Source: Acanthamoeba sp. SK_2022b (taxonomy: Eukaryota > Discosea > Longamoebia > Acanthamoebidae). From it: a stretch of 64,000 nucleotides of DNA. Position 1 is the first letter of the stretch. Each line of letters opens with the position of its first letter. The translations under genes and the position numbers were made by a program. The notes beneath the pieces are model-generated. The model did no database searches and was not told where the DNA came from. It saw nothing but the letters and a program-made list of their open reading frames with translations. The stretch is from positions 28,279-92,278 of the forward strand of contig JANDJZ010000161.1 in NCBI GenBank assembly GCA_027943245.1. Reading direction: 5' to 3'. Of the stretch, positions 45,441-56,305 are shown one piece after another.

Positions 45441-45598
45441 TTTGCTCAAAAGAAGACCACACAGCTTCATTTATCCTCCTCACGGCATCTCCGTGTCCTT
45501 AAACATGATCGTGAATCGTTGATGACCGGAACATGACGGTCCTTCCACCTGTTCATCGCTCGGTTTCCAGCTTCGGGTCTTTTCTCGTCGGCGTTTTC

Positions 45599-46252
45599 TT
45601 ATGAGCGTGACGCGCGGCAAGCCTCGCAAGCGAACCATCTTGACGACGAACCCTCTTCCTTCTGTGGGCCCAACCGAGCGCCGGTCCCCTTGCCACACCT
45701 CCCGCACCGCTTGGGTCGGTGCCTCCTTCGCGCCTCTGCGGTATCCACAGCACGCGCAAGCCGAGGTTGAGTGAGACTACCCGCATCTCGTTGGCACTCA
45801 AGAACTGCTCGGCAACAGGATCAACACGTTGAACCAGCACGTGCCCTTAGAACCCGGTGCCAGAGAGGGAGCTACGTACGGCATGCAGAGACACCTGGTC
45901 GGCGTGAGGAGGAGGCTGTGGGGCTCATGTGCAGACGCAGCTGCAGCCATGGCCCGCGCATGGCCTCCACGTGCTCGAGCATGGCGTTTGCTCTCTCGGG
46001 GCTGTGGCCGTCCTGCAGGGACTCCTGTGCCAACGCCTCTATCGTCTCTGCCAATGCGGCCAGCTGCGGATGATCTTCAGTTGGCCACTCTTGCGCAAGA
46101 GCATGCAGAGGTGGCGTTGTACCTCGCGGAGAGCGACGTTCGCGGCGGGATGGAGGGCCACGTAGGCTTGTGTGTGTCGGTGCATGTGTTAGTTGAGTTA
46201 AGAAACTTGTCAGGCGGTCTCGCCAACTCGTAAGCACAAGCCGGAGAGCCAT
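45599..46252 (-). CDS. Small hypothetical protein with C-terminal zinc-ribbon-like Cys pairs
   Basis: A four-to-five-exon model assembled from splice phase. ATG 46252 gives MALRLVLTSWRDRLT, splicing to YVALHPAANVALRE (intron with a CTAAC branch point), then WPTEDHPQLAALAETIEAL, AQESLQDGHSPERANAMLE and further. The last exons give LLECQRDA, EARRRHRPKRCGRCGKGTG and SSSRWFACEACRAS with TAA at 45601-45599. The C-G-R-C and C-E-A-C pairs about 25 residues apart could bind zinc. No family was recognised. The divergent BTB/SPRY gene starts only 140 bp away. Confidence is limited because competing open frames overlap. Confidence 0.42.
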
Positions 46253-46391
46253 TGGCTGCAGAAGTTGCCGTACAACTTGCCCGGGTTACCACTCTGCTAT
46301 TTGCGGTGCGAAGCGACACAGAAAAATTGAGAAAACTGTTTTTTTATCTTTTCTCCACCGGTGAAGAGAAAATTGTCAGGTGAAGCGAGAG

Positions 46392-47531
46392 ATGAGCACG
46401 CCTACAGCGAGCCTATCCGAGCAGCACCAAGAACGGGTGCACGCCTTCAAGGTGCACGCCTTTCCTTTCCTTTGCCAAGTGTATTCACGGCCCCTGAACC
46501 TTAACAAATAATAAAGAAATAGGAAATAATTTATTTCATAATACTTAAGTATCACGCTGGCAGGTTGTTTGCCAATGCGATGACCGCACGGCGCTCTACT
46601 ACCTCCTCACCCACGACTGGTCCATGCGGGTACCGCTGCCTCCCTCTGCCGGTTTGTGTCCCCGTTCTGACCCAACCCGCACTGTTTGCTTGCCGTGCCG
46701 CAGCGAGCCACGGACCAGTACTACGACGATGGTTGCGTACGTCGGCCACACCTCGCCCATCACCATCATCATCACCATCATCATCACCATCACCATCACC
46801 ATCAAACCCCAGTTCCTCTCCCTACACCCTCACACCTCACCGCCGCCCGCTGTGTGTTTCTGCGTATAGCGACCCAAGAGCGCCGCCGACGTCGAACCGC
46901 TGCTGAAGCAGAGGTAACGCGTGCACGCGCTCTCCCACAGATCCACGACGCTTCGGGCTCACGCACGCTGGCTGGGCGCGCCTCTCTCCGCAACACACAG
47001 GACCGGTCCGGCCGCCGAGGAGGAGAAGGAGCGCGAGCGCGCGGTGATCTTCAGGCCCGCGCCGTTTGGCGCGCACGTGCAGGTCGCCATCTCGCGACTG
47101 TTCGCGACCAAGGAGCTGAGCGACGTCGTCCTCGTCCTCCCCGGCGCACGCATTCCTGGTGAGTGCCCACGATTTTCTCCTTTTTTTAAAAATTTATTAT
47201 TCTTTTCTTTCATTTTCGACTGACTGGTGGCCTTCCTTCTCACGTCTTTACTCGCAGCGCACAAGCTCGTGTTGGCCAGCTGCTCGCCTGTGCTGGCGGC
47301 TGCCTTGCATTCTTCAGGTTCGGTCTTTGCTCCCACGCAGCGCACGGTGGCTGGACCGAACTTGGCTGATGGACACGTGTGCATGTGTGCTGGGCGTCGA
47401 TGGGCAGGCGAGGGAGCGCAGGAGCTGAGGCTCGACAACGAGACGGACGAGGCGGCCTTCAAGATCGTCCTCGCGTACATGTACACCGGCCAAGCGTCCA
47501 TCGCTGCTGACCGCGTGCTCAGCGTACGCTG

Positions 47532-47596
<65 letters not shown>

Positions 47597-47988
47597 GCGT
47601 TGATCTCATATCGTCATTGTGTGTGGGACCTGCAGGTGTTGATGTCGGCGCATCGTTGCGGCGTGGACGCGCTGAAGGAGAAGTGCGGCGTCTACCTCTT
47701 CCGACGCCACGTGGAGCGCGCCAAGCAACGCAAGGCCGCCTCCAGGAAGGGCAAGGAGAAGGACGGCGGCGATGGCGTCGTCGAGATGGAGGCGGAGGCA
47801 GAGGAGGAGGGGCGCGCGGACGAGGGCGTGGGCCGTCTGCTTCGGCTGGCGCAGACCTACGGCTGCCGCGAGCTCGAGCGACTCTGCGCCGAGGACCTGG
47901 CCTGCAACTTCCTCAACCTCCACGAAGCGGTACGAATCGCTGTGCACGCCCTGAGCGCGTGCGTTTCGTTTGTGCGTGCATGCGCGTG

Positions 47989-48057
<69 letters not shown>

Positions 48058-49850
48058 GTTGGCTGACCTGGCGCTACGACGATCGACCGCAGGGCAAGCT
48101 GAACACGCTCCCGCTGTCGACGTTCATCGAGCTGATCAAGAGCGAGAAGGTGGCGGCGCTCGAGGAGGAGGTCTTCGCCGCCGTGGTGGCCTACGTCGCG
48201 TTCCAGAAGGAGGCCAAGGTAGGCCAACCGACTCTCGGTCCCCGCCCCAGCGCTGCCCCGCAGTGTGGCTTACTCAGCGCTCCAGGGGCTCGACGAGGCC
48301 GAGCTGTTGAATCAGCTGCTGCTCTACGTGCGGTTCCCGTTCATCCACAGCCAGCTGCTGGTCAAGGAGGTCGAGGGCCACCCCCTGGTCGCGGGGCTCG
48401 CGCTCACGGGCGAGCTGCTGTTCGAGGCCTATCGATACAACTTCTACCGCCGCTTCTACAATCAGGTGATTGCGCGCGTGTTGTGCTATGTGCGTGCGCG
48501 TGCTGAGCTGTGCTGACGTGGCATTGCGTGTCGTGACCCCACACAGGAGCTGTTGAGATCGGGAAAGCGAAAGAGGAGCGGCGTGTCGCTCGCGGACGAG
48601 GAGGAGCGCCCTTCCCACGCAGCAGGGGCCACGCAGTCTGCGACGACCTCGCCGGCCAGCTTCGTCTTCACCTCGCACCTGCCCCACTTTGAGCTTCGCT
48701 GCTCGCCCCGAAGCGGCGGTGCGCGGCTGGCCTCCCCCCCCTCGACCACCAACCACATCGTGACCTCACCGATCGGTGATGAGCTCACCGCGCGACAACT
48801 GTTTGGGGGGGGGGGGCGCAGGCGCGGTCAGGTGGAACATCGCCAGGAAGTCGCACGACATTGGCCTGTCCAACAACCTGCTAACGGCCACCCACAAAGG
48901 CACCTCGTCTGTCTGGTACGACCATCGCCGTCCTTCATATTTTATTTTATTTTATTTGTTAAAAATGATTTTTTGCTATTTAAAAAATATTAACTCTTTT
49001 TATATGAAAACAAATTGTTTCGTGGCTTGGCGCGCTACAGGGTGTCCGTGGTCGCCGACGTGCCCTTCAGCGACCACCTCTCGTCGGTCTACCTTCAGAT
49101 CGACCGCAACGCCAGCAACTGGATCTACATCGGTACCGTGCTTGCCCTTGCCCGCGTGCGGTCGCTGAGTGTTTGGCGTGGGGGGGGGGGTTCGGTCTTC
49201 TCCCCATAGGAGTGGTAGAGGAGCAATGGAGGGAATACGCCGAGACCAACAACTATGTGGTACCACATCACACACACTCTATCTCTCTCTCTCTCTCTCT
49301 GCAACAGCGCTTCTCGTCTCCCTTGCGAGTGAAAGCTCTCCCTAACCTCCGAGTTCTCTCTCGCTCGTGCGCTGGCGCACAGGGAATCGGGCCGGGGAGC
49401 TGGGCCCACGGTTCGGCCACGGGCTACGGAAAGGTGCACAAGGGCGCCAATGCCATTTACGGCTCTCCGTTCGCCACGGGCGACACCGTCGGTACGTGCG
49501 ACGTTTGCAGTTGCTTCTTGCTAATGGTCATGTTTTATTTAATATTTATTACTTTTTATTATCCTTATTATCGATTTATTCGTATATGAATAAATCAATT
49601 CCAAGTCTCTGACCTCTCCTGCTGCGCCGCTCGGGCAGGCGTGCACCTGGACGTCGAAGTGGGCGTGCTGTCGTTCTCTCGCAACGGCCACAACCACGGT
49701 ACCCTTTACCGGCACCTCCCGGCCTGGTTGATGTAGCCGCTCACTCCCCCTCCCTCTCTCTGTAAAGGTCCCGCGTTCACAGGCTTCAGGGCCAGCAGGC
49801 CCGTCTACCTGGCGGTCACTTTCTACCACCACGACGACCAGGTACCATTC

Positions 49851-49923
<73 letters not shown>

Positions 49924-50155
49924 TGGTGGTGTGTGTGTGTGCGCGCGCGCGCGCGCGGCCTCGGAGGCGAGGCGACGCTCACCCGAGATCGTTTTGTCGC
50001 GTGGGCCACAGGTGACCCTGCTCAGGGCGAGGCCCAGAGGATACGGCGAGGAGACGGAGGACCCCACGGCGGAGAGAGCGGCCCCGCCGGCGCCAACCGT
50101 TGGGGACGACCTCGACGGCGACGACCCCAACGTCTGCTTCGGCCTGTTCGACTAG
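46392..50155 (+). CDS. UBA-like / BTB-BACK / SPRY domain protein
   Basis: Probable cullin-3 substrate adaptor. ATG 46392 opens MSTPTASLSEQHQERVHAFK; the next two exons (VVCQCDDRTALYYLLTHDWS, then RATDQYYDDGC) form a UBA/TAP-C-type helical domain. The BTB domain (about 47040-47640) shows FATKELSDVVLVLPGARIPA, HKLVLASCSPVLAAALHSS and FKIVLAYMYTGQASI. BACK-type helices follow (LLRLAQTYGCRELERLCAED, then LSTFIELIKSEKVAALEEEV). The C-terminal SPRY/concanavalin-like domain (about 48830-50050) shows DIGLSNNLLTATHKG, RNASNWIYIG, GVHLDVEVGVLSFSRNG and PVYLAVTFYHHDDQVTL. It ends DPNVCFGLFD, stop 50153-50155. A poly-G tract near 48805-48815 lies at an exon/intron junction. Three introns hold CA/TG tracts. 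It converges with the RhoBTB gene, 172 bp apart. Confidence 0.85.
47534..47595. repeat. (CA)n microsatellite in BTB/SPRY intron
   Basis: About 31 CA units between the two BTB-encoding exons. Confidence 0.95.
47991..48056. repeat. (GT)n microsatellite in BTB/SPRY intron
   Basis: About 33 GT units in the intron that separates the BTB and BACK exons. Confidence 0.95.
49853..49957. repeat. (TG)n plus (GC)n compound repeat in BTB/SPRY intron
   Basis: About 34 TG units, a GTGGTG interruption, a further TG run, then a (GC)9 run, in the last intron. Alternating purine-pyrimidine over about 100 bp, a potential Z-DNA former. Confidence 0.9.
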
Positions 50156-50327
50156 AAAGAAAGAAAGAAAGAAAGAAGATGATGAACAGGAGCACACACA
50201 CACACACACACCTCCTCCCACCATTTTGTGTTTGGCCTCTCTTCATTTTACAAACAACACAGGTCTCCTTGTCTCCTTTACTACTCTCTCTCTCTCTTCT
50301 CTCACACGAGAGAGTGAGCGACGCCTG

Positions 50328-50635
50328 TCACATGCAGATGCACTTGGCGTCCTTGTCGGTGAGCTTGAGGGACTTCTCGTAGACGGCCAGCTCCTCCAGG
50401 TAGGACTTGGGCGGCCACTGCGTCGTCGTTCGGTCAGGGGGAGGGGCCAGTGGGAGAGGGGAGCGAGGCTTCGCCACACGTACCTGGTTGGCTTCGATGT
50501 ACTCGAGGTTGTCGCCGGTGAGGGTGGCGAATTCGGGGCGCTTGCTCATCGGCTGGTAGTTGGACGCGATGAAGTGGCGGCAGAACTCTGTGCGCGAGCG
50601 AGCGAGCAGCCGCGGTTAGTGCGCTCCGTGTGGTG

Positions 50636-50712
<77 letters not shown>

Positions 50713-51689
50713 CAACGTTACCGACGAGCTGGTTGGCGTTGTGCTGCTCGGCGAGGTGGAGCAGGCCCACCACGTCGATGTCCGCCTTCTCGATTCCGTC
50801 GCTGCCACACACCGCATGTGAGTTGAGGCCTACCACCGAGCAGCACAGCACGAGCAACCAAAACAACCTCACATGTCACGGTGGGGGGAAAGGGGAGGAC
50901 GGACCTGGTCGCCGTCTCGACCTCCTTGGTGATGTAGAGCTCGCACAGCGTCACCAGCCGTGGCAGTCCTGTCGTTGTCACAGGGAGAGGGGACAGTCAA
51001 CAAAAAGAAAAAGGAAAAGGAAAAGGAAAATGAAAAGGAAAAGGAAAATGAAAAGGAAAATGAAAAAAGGGAGTAGTAGGCTTGGCACCGAAGCGGTTGG
51101 CCAGGATGAGGATGCCCACCGAGTCGCCGCTCTCGCAGATGGGCGAGTGGTCGGTATAGAGGAACTCGAGGAACGCCAGGAAGCTCTCCAGCGACGCGTC
51201 GCCGATCGGGATCGTCTGTTTCGCCCCCCCCCCCACACACACACGCATGAGTTTGCAGTGTGCGTGTGCGTGTGCGTGTGCGTGTGCGTGTGCGTGTGCG
51301 TGTGCGTGTGCGTGTGCGTGTGCGTGTGCGTGTGCGTGTGCGTGTGCGTGTGCGTGTATGCACAACTCGTACCTCGAGGGAGTCTTCGACAAAGAGGCCC
51401 GAGAACATGGCGGCCAGCACCTTGCATCGGCCCATCAGGATGGCCTTGTGCGCGCGGATGCGCTTGCCTGGGAGAATCGACCCGAACCGGTTTGATATCA
51501 GTCACAACACAACACGCGTTGTGGGTGCGTGCGTGCGTGCGTGCGTGCCAACAAAGTCAACAGGAGGATGGAGGGCTACCTTCGACCTCAAAGGCGACGT
51601 CGGAGAAGAGGGGCTTGTTGAGGAACAGGTCCTTGGCCACCTTGCCCGCCTCGTCGTTCAACCACGTGCCTGTTCTCGAGACGATGTTG

Positions 51690-51739
<50 letters not shown>

Positions 51740-52078
51740 GTTGGTTGGTTGGTTGGTTGGTTGGTTGGTTATATGATGATGATGGTTGGTTTTCATGAAA
51801 TCGTCAGTCCATCGTTCGCATTTGCATCGCATGTGTCAATGAAGGGGGGAGAGAGGGGGAGTGGAGGGGGGCAAGCGCACCGATCGAAGGGTTGAGGAAT
51901 TCGTTGTCCTCGAGCACGTTGCGGCAGATGGTGGCCAGGTGCTCCAGCTCGAACAGCTCCGCCGCTGCCAGCAGGTCCTGCACCCCGTCCCTGTCCCCAT
52001 CGACGACGCACAAGGCGTGGAGCGAACGCATCGAGTTAGACCACTCATCAGACAGCACCCACACAACACAACACCACA

Positions 52079-52155
<77 letters not shown>

Positions 52156-52296
52156 CGTACAGTTTGTCGCGGATGGTAGAGATGCCGGTGTAGAAGAACT
52201 CGAGCACCCTGACGAACACGGCATAGCTCACGCGCTTGCTCACCCCGATCGTGTACAGCACACCGTCACCCGCCTGTGACTCTGCGTTGCGCCCAC

Positions 52297-52375
<79 letters not shown>

Positions 52376-54911
52376 CACACAACGACGTCGAATCGCGGGT
52401 CAGCCGCCCTATGCCGAAGGAGGAGTGGCCACGCGAGGCTGAGGCGTACGAGCGCGGTGGATGGAGGAGAAGCCGGGGACCTGGCCGGCGCTGATCTGGC
52501 GATGGAGAGGCGGCAAAGGGCCCTCGTCCGCCGGCTTCTGCTTCGACTCCTCTCCGTCGTCGTCTTCGCCCTCGTCACCCTCGTCGTCGTCGTTGTCGTC
52601 ATCATCATCGCTTTCGCTCTTCTCCTGGTCGTCGACCGCGGGCTTGGCCTGGGGGGCCTTGGCCGCGCCCTTGCTGTCGAGGTAGTCCTTGATCTGGGAC
52701 CGCACCAGGTGGTTGGGGATCAGCGCCTTGTTCTCCAGCTCGGCGCCCGTGATCGGCGCGGTCGAGTGGGTCTGCAGCCATTCGGCGATGCTCGTGCGCT
52801 CGTACGTGTGGCCGTCGCACGTCAGCACCGGGTCTTTCTGCACTCACCCGCGCGCACCACTCGTCAGCGTGCGTGTGCGTGTGTGTGCGCGTGTGTGCGT
52901 CGTGTGTGGCGTGGCCGGTACCATGATTTCTTGGGTGATGGGGCACAGGAAGTGCTCGGGCACCTCCTCCTCGCCCGCCTCGTTCTTCTCGGCGCTCTGT
53001 TTGTTGTCGACATCACCTTGCTCGTGGCTCCGGGCCTTCTCGGTCTTCTTCTTCTTCTTGGCCTTGGCCTTCTTGTGCTGCTGCTTCCCCTTGGCCTTCT
53101 TCTTCTCGCCGCCCCCGCCGCTGCTGCTCTTGGCCTTCTTGGTGGACTTGGTGGAGACCGCTTTGCCCCCCGCGAGCACCGCGGGGTGGGGCTGAGAGGC
53201 CTCGGCCTCGAAGATGCGTCGGAAGAGGGCCGAGTTGGCAGCCAGCACCACCCTGTGCGCCTTCACCGCCCTCTCCTCCACCACGAACTGCCACGTCACG
53301 CCACGTCACACACGCATGGAGAGGGAGAGAGGGAGAGAGAGGGAGAGGGGGGAGAGGTCAGCCGACAGATGCTCGCGCAGGGCAGGACGGACGGGCGCAC
53401 CTTGACGTCGGCCTCGGCCGACGACTCGAGCAGGCCCTTGAAGTCCTCGGCAAAGGTCGACGTCTGGATGTTGGTCCACGGCGCGTGCGTGGGCTTGGGC
53501 AGCACCTGCGCGCCACCAACAGCGCCGCGACGGCGGCCTTCAGCGTCTCGCGAGCATCGAAAGCGGAGATCGACGGGAGAGAGGAGAGGGGGGGGGGCTA
53601 CCGGAGGCACGGGGACGGGCTTGTAGTCGTGACCGCCCTTGCCCGACTTGCCGCGGCCCTTGCCCTTCTTGGCCGACTTGAAGGCGCCCCCGCGGTCGCT
53701 CATGGCCACGCGCATGATCACGTCGAACGCGTTCTTGAGCCCCGCCTGGGTCAACGCGCTGGTCTCGACGTAGTGCGACGCGCCCAACTGGACACCGACA
53801 CCACGCGTCGCAGTCGCGTGAGTGCGCATAGAGAGAGATGGGAGGAGCGACGACATGGCGGTATGTGTGGAATGTGGAATGTGGAATGCGCACTCGCTTG
53901 GCCATGGCGGCGCCCTCGTCGTAGGTGATCACATGCTGGCCTCTATCCCGCAGCCGAGAGCTGTAGCGGAGAGAAAGCGGGGGGAGCGGGAGCGGGAGTA
54001 AGGCACTGCCAACATCGCGGGTGGCGCAGAGGGAGAGGCGTGATACATGATGCTGTCGTCGTCGCGCAGGTCAATCTTGTTGGCGCACAGCACGATAGGC
54101 ACCTCCGGACAGTGATGCCTGTGTCACATGCATACGTCAGCAAGTCGGGACTGGTAGCAGTAGTAGGTCGCTGGGCGGGACCACGACGCCGCGTCGATAG
54201 AGCAAGAAGGAGAGACGGAGAGGAGAGGAGGTGGTGAGTGGTGAGTGGATTACGTGATTTCGGGGACCCACTTGGCCAAGGTGTTCTCGAGCGAGGCTGG
54301 GCTGGCGACGGAGAAGCACAGGACGAACACGTCGGTCCCGGGGTAGCTCAGCGGCCGCAGACGGTCATAGTCTTCCTGGCCAGCCGTGTCCCTACGATTC
54401 GTGCGGTGAGGCGACATGACAGCATGGCCACGCGCACTTGCACAGGGGAGGAGACGTCGTGCAGGAAGGCGGTACCAAAGGCCCAGGTTGATTGGCTTTC
54501 CATCGACCATCACATTGGCACTATCGGCACCACCACACCTGGTCAGGTCAGGCAAAGAAGGATACAAACGAGAGAGAGAGAGAGAAAGGTGTTCACTCAG
54601 GAGTAAAGGTTAATGTGGAAGGGAAGGCGAACGAGTAATTGTCGAACACTGTCGGCACGTATTCCCCGGGGAAGCTGTTGGTCGTGTAGGAGATCAACAG
54701 ACAACTCTTGCCCACCGCTCCATCGCCAATTACCTACCCATATCACGCGTGTACATTATGGCACTGGTAAATAATTGATTTTTCCTTTTATATTATCCAA
54801 TAAAACAAGATAATTATAAATGTGATTTTTCCCTTTATAAATAATAATTATTATTATCCAATAAAAACAATACGAAGATGGGAAGCGTACAACAGCTTTT
54901 ATGTTCTGCAT
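50328..54911 (-). CDS. RhoBTB-type protein with U-box inserted in BTB1
   Basis: Atypical Rho GTPase (Dictyostelium RacA/RhoBTB class). ATG 54911 (MQNIKAV) splices to [21 protein letters not shown]1; then [29 protein letters not shown] (G3, Gln retained), [12 protein letters not shown] (G4, NKID) and YVETSALTQ (G5). No CAAX box. BTB1 first half (about 53450-53215): [20 protein letters not shown]. After a Lys-rich linker comes a complete U-box (about 52970-52650): [54 protein letters not shown]; then an acidic stretch and BTB1 second half ([20 protein letters not shown]). BTB2 (about 51680-50900): [43 protein letters not shown]. It ends with the RacA-like tail [17 protein letters not shown], stop 50330-50328. 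Probably couples a Rho switch to both cullin-3 and U-box ubiquitylation (inference). Confidence 0.92.
50637..50709. repeat. (GT)n microsatellite in RhoBTB intron
   Basis: About 36 GT units; (CA)n on the gene strand. Confidence 0.95.
51006..51068. repeat. (AAAGGA)-like purine tract
   Basis: Polypurine AAAAGG/AAAATG repeat in a RhoBTB intron; on the gene strand a pure pyrimidine run before the acceptor. Confidence 0.85.
51259..51358. repeat. (GTGTGC)n hexanucleotide repeat
   Basis: About 16 units of GTGTGC within a RhoBTB intron; open in all frames and a source of spurious ORFs. Confidence 0.95.
51691..51771. repeat. (GAT)n(GGTT)n compound repeat
   Basis: About 16 GAT units followed by about 8 GGTT units in a RhoBTB intron; encodes poly-His/Asn-Gln-Pro-Thr in artefactual frames. 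Confidence 0.95.
52081..52153. repeat. (CA)n microsatellite in RhoBTB intron
   Basis: About 36 CA units; (TG)n on the gene strand. Confidence 0.95.
52299..52374. repeat. (CA)n microsatellite in RhoBTB intron
   Basis: About 38 CA units; (TG)n on the gene strand, in the intron following the acidic linker after the U-box. Confidence 0.95.
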
Positions 54912-55122
54912 TGTGGTATGTCGCGTCGCTGGGCTTTGTGTTTGTGCTTGGGTCTCCGCCCAGAGCCCCTATCCGTTGCTGGTGTCCTGGCGAAGAGCAG
55001 CAGAGGCGAAAGTGCCTACCATCACCTTCGCCGAACCTATGTCTGTAAGGTGGCTGCGTGACGTCACCAGAAAGATAATTCTTTTTAAAATCAATTTGTT
55101 CGGCCACCACCAAAGGTGACGC

Positions 55123-56207
55123 TCACTTCTTTTTCTTCTTCTTGTTCTTGTCGGCGGCCTCCTTGGCGGCAGCGAGAGCGGCCCTCTTCTCGGAGTCCTC
55201 CTTCTTCTTCAGGGCGGCGGCAACGTTGGCCATGTACTCCCGCTTGAAGCGCATCCACTCCTCCTCCTCCTCCACAGTCTCGACCTCTGCAGAGCGGCGC
55301 GGCGACGTTAGCCCACCATGGCCACTTACCACACGCGAGAAGCAACCGAGGTTCCGCGCAAGGAGAGGGCAACGAACCTGCTTCGACCACTTCCCTCACA
55401 GGCGGATCGGCCCGCAGCGACTCTGCACGATCGCGAGAAGAAGGCGACGACGTTGATGGTTAGACCAGACACGAAGGAAAGGCAACACAACACCAGCAGC
55501 AGCAGCGGCAGCAGCAGCATTACCGAATCTTTCCACGGCGAGAGGCTCGACCTTGACCAGATGGTTGATCTGTGATTCGCGATTCGACCGAGTTAGGCAT
55601 AGCAGCAGCAGGGACGAGCGACGCGCTCGCGTGCAGGGATCGCGGCTGAGGGGAGAGGAGGGGAGGGGCAATGCGCACGGTGGTGATCATGCCACGGATG
55701 GGTCCGATGTCCCTCTGGTAGGCCACGGGCTGACGGGTGCTGAGGCCCAGCTTGCGCACAAAGGCGCGAACGGAGGCGGGCTCGTCGGTGGCCGGACGCA
55801 CGAGGGTCAGCTCGAGCCACGGCCCGAGGTCGGGCACCGGAGTCGGCGCGAGCTCGATCTGAGGCAGCTTGTCGGTCCTGAACAGGCCGCGTCGCTGGTC
55901 TCGCTGCAGCACGGTGCCCAGCACAACTGCAAAATCAATCCGAATTCAGCACCGCGAATGCGCGTGTAGCCGAAAGCTCGAGCAATTGAGAGGTTGAAAC
56001 GTACGCCGCGAAGAGGCAGCGGAAGTGAGATGCTGAACGCTTGCCGGCCTTCGCACCTACAAGGGGGAGAGATTAAATGACCGGGGGGGATGCAAACAGT
56101 GCTTGCGAAAATGAAAATAGCTTATGCTAGCACATCGCGATGTTGTATGCGGAGGTGGTTTGAGAGCGTACCAGGCAAGACGCGCCCACAAAAGCCTGTC
56201 TCTGCAT
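55123..56207 (-). CDS. Mitochondrial large-subunit ribosomal protein uL30m
   Basis: Component of the mitochondrial large ribosomal subunit. ATG 56207 gives MQRQAFVGASCL, splicing to VRRPASVQHLTSAASSRR and LVLGTVLQRDQRRGLFRTDK: an Arg/Ser-rich, acid-poor mitochondrial presequence. The uL30 core follows: LELTLVRPATDEPASVRAF, VRKLGLSTRQPVAYQRDIGP, IRGMITTV joined to INHLVKVEPLAVERFG. The bacterial-type L30 pattern (LGL near the middle, then P.RGMI..V.HLV.V) is clear. A C-terminal extension of about 55 residues, EEEEEWMRFKREYMANVAAA and a Lys-rich tail, ends at TGA 55125-55123 and is absent from bacterial L30. Four introns, one with a CAG-type trinucleotide repeat (about 55494-55520). Lies head-to-head with the methyltransferase gene, 98 bp apart. 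Confidence 0.85.
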
Positions 56208-56305
56208 CTTCGGGCCTTTGTTGATTTGATTTTTGTGGTTGCGGACTGAAAATATAAGAAATCATTTTCTTATGATTTATCAGGTCGTTTTATTTGTAAA
56301 AAAAG

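Noticed and set aside
48800..48830. Frameshift in the BTB/SPRY gene at the poly-G run
   Set aside because: The apparent frame change coincides with a plausible intron (GTGATGAGC donor, G-run then CAG acceptor), so splicing explains it without a mutation.
51247..51895. ORFs with Arg-Val or Cys-Ala repeats and poly-Met
   Set aside because: Translations of the (GTGTGC)n and (GAT)n tracts inside RhoBTB introns.
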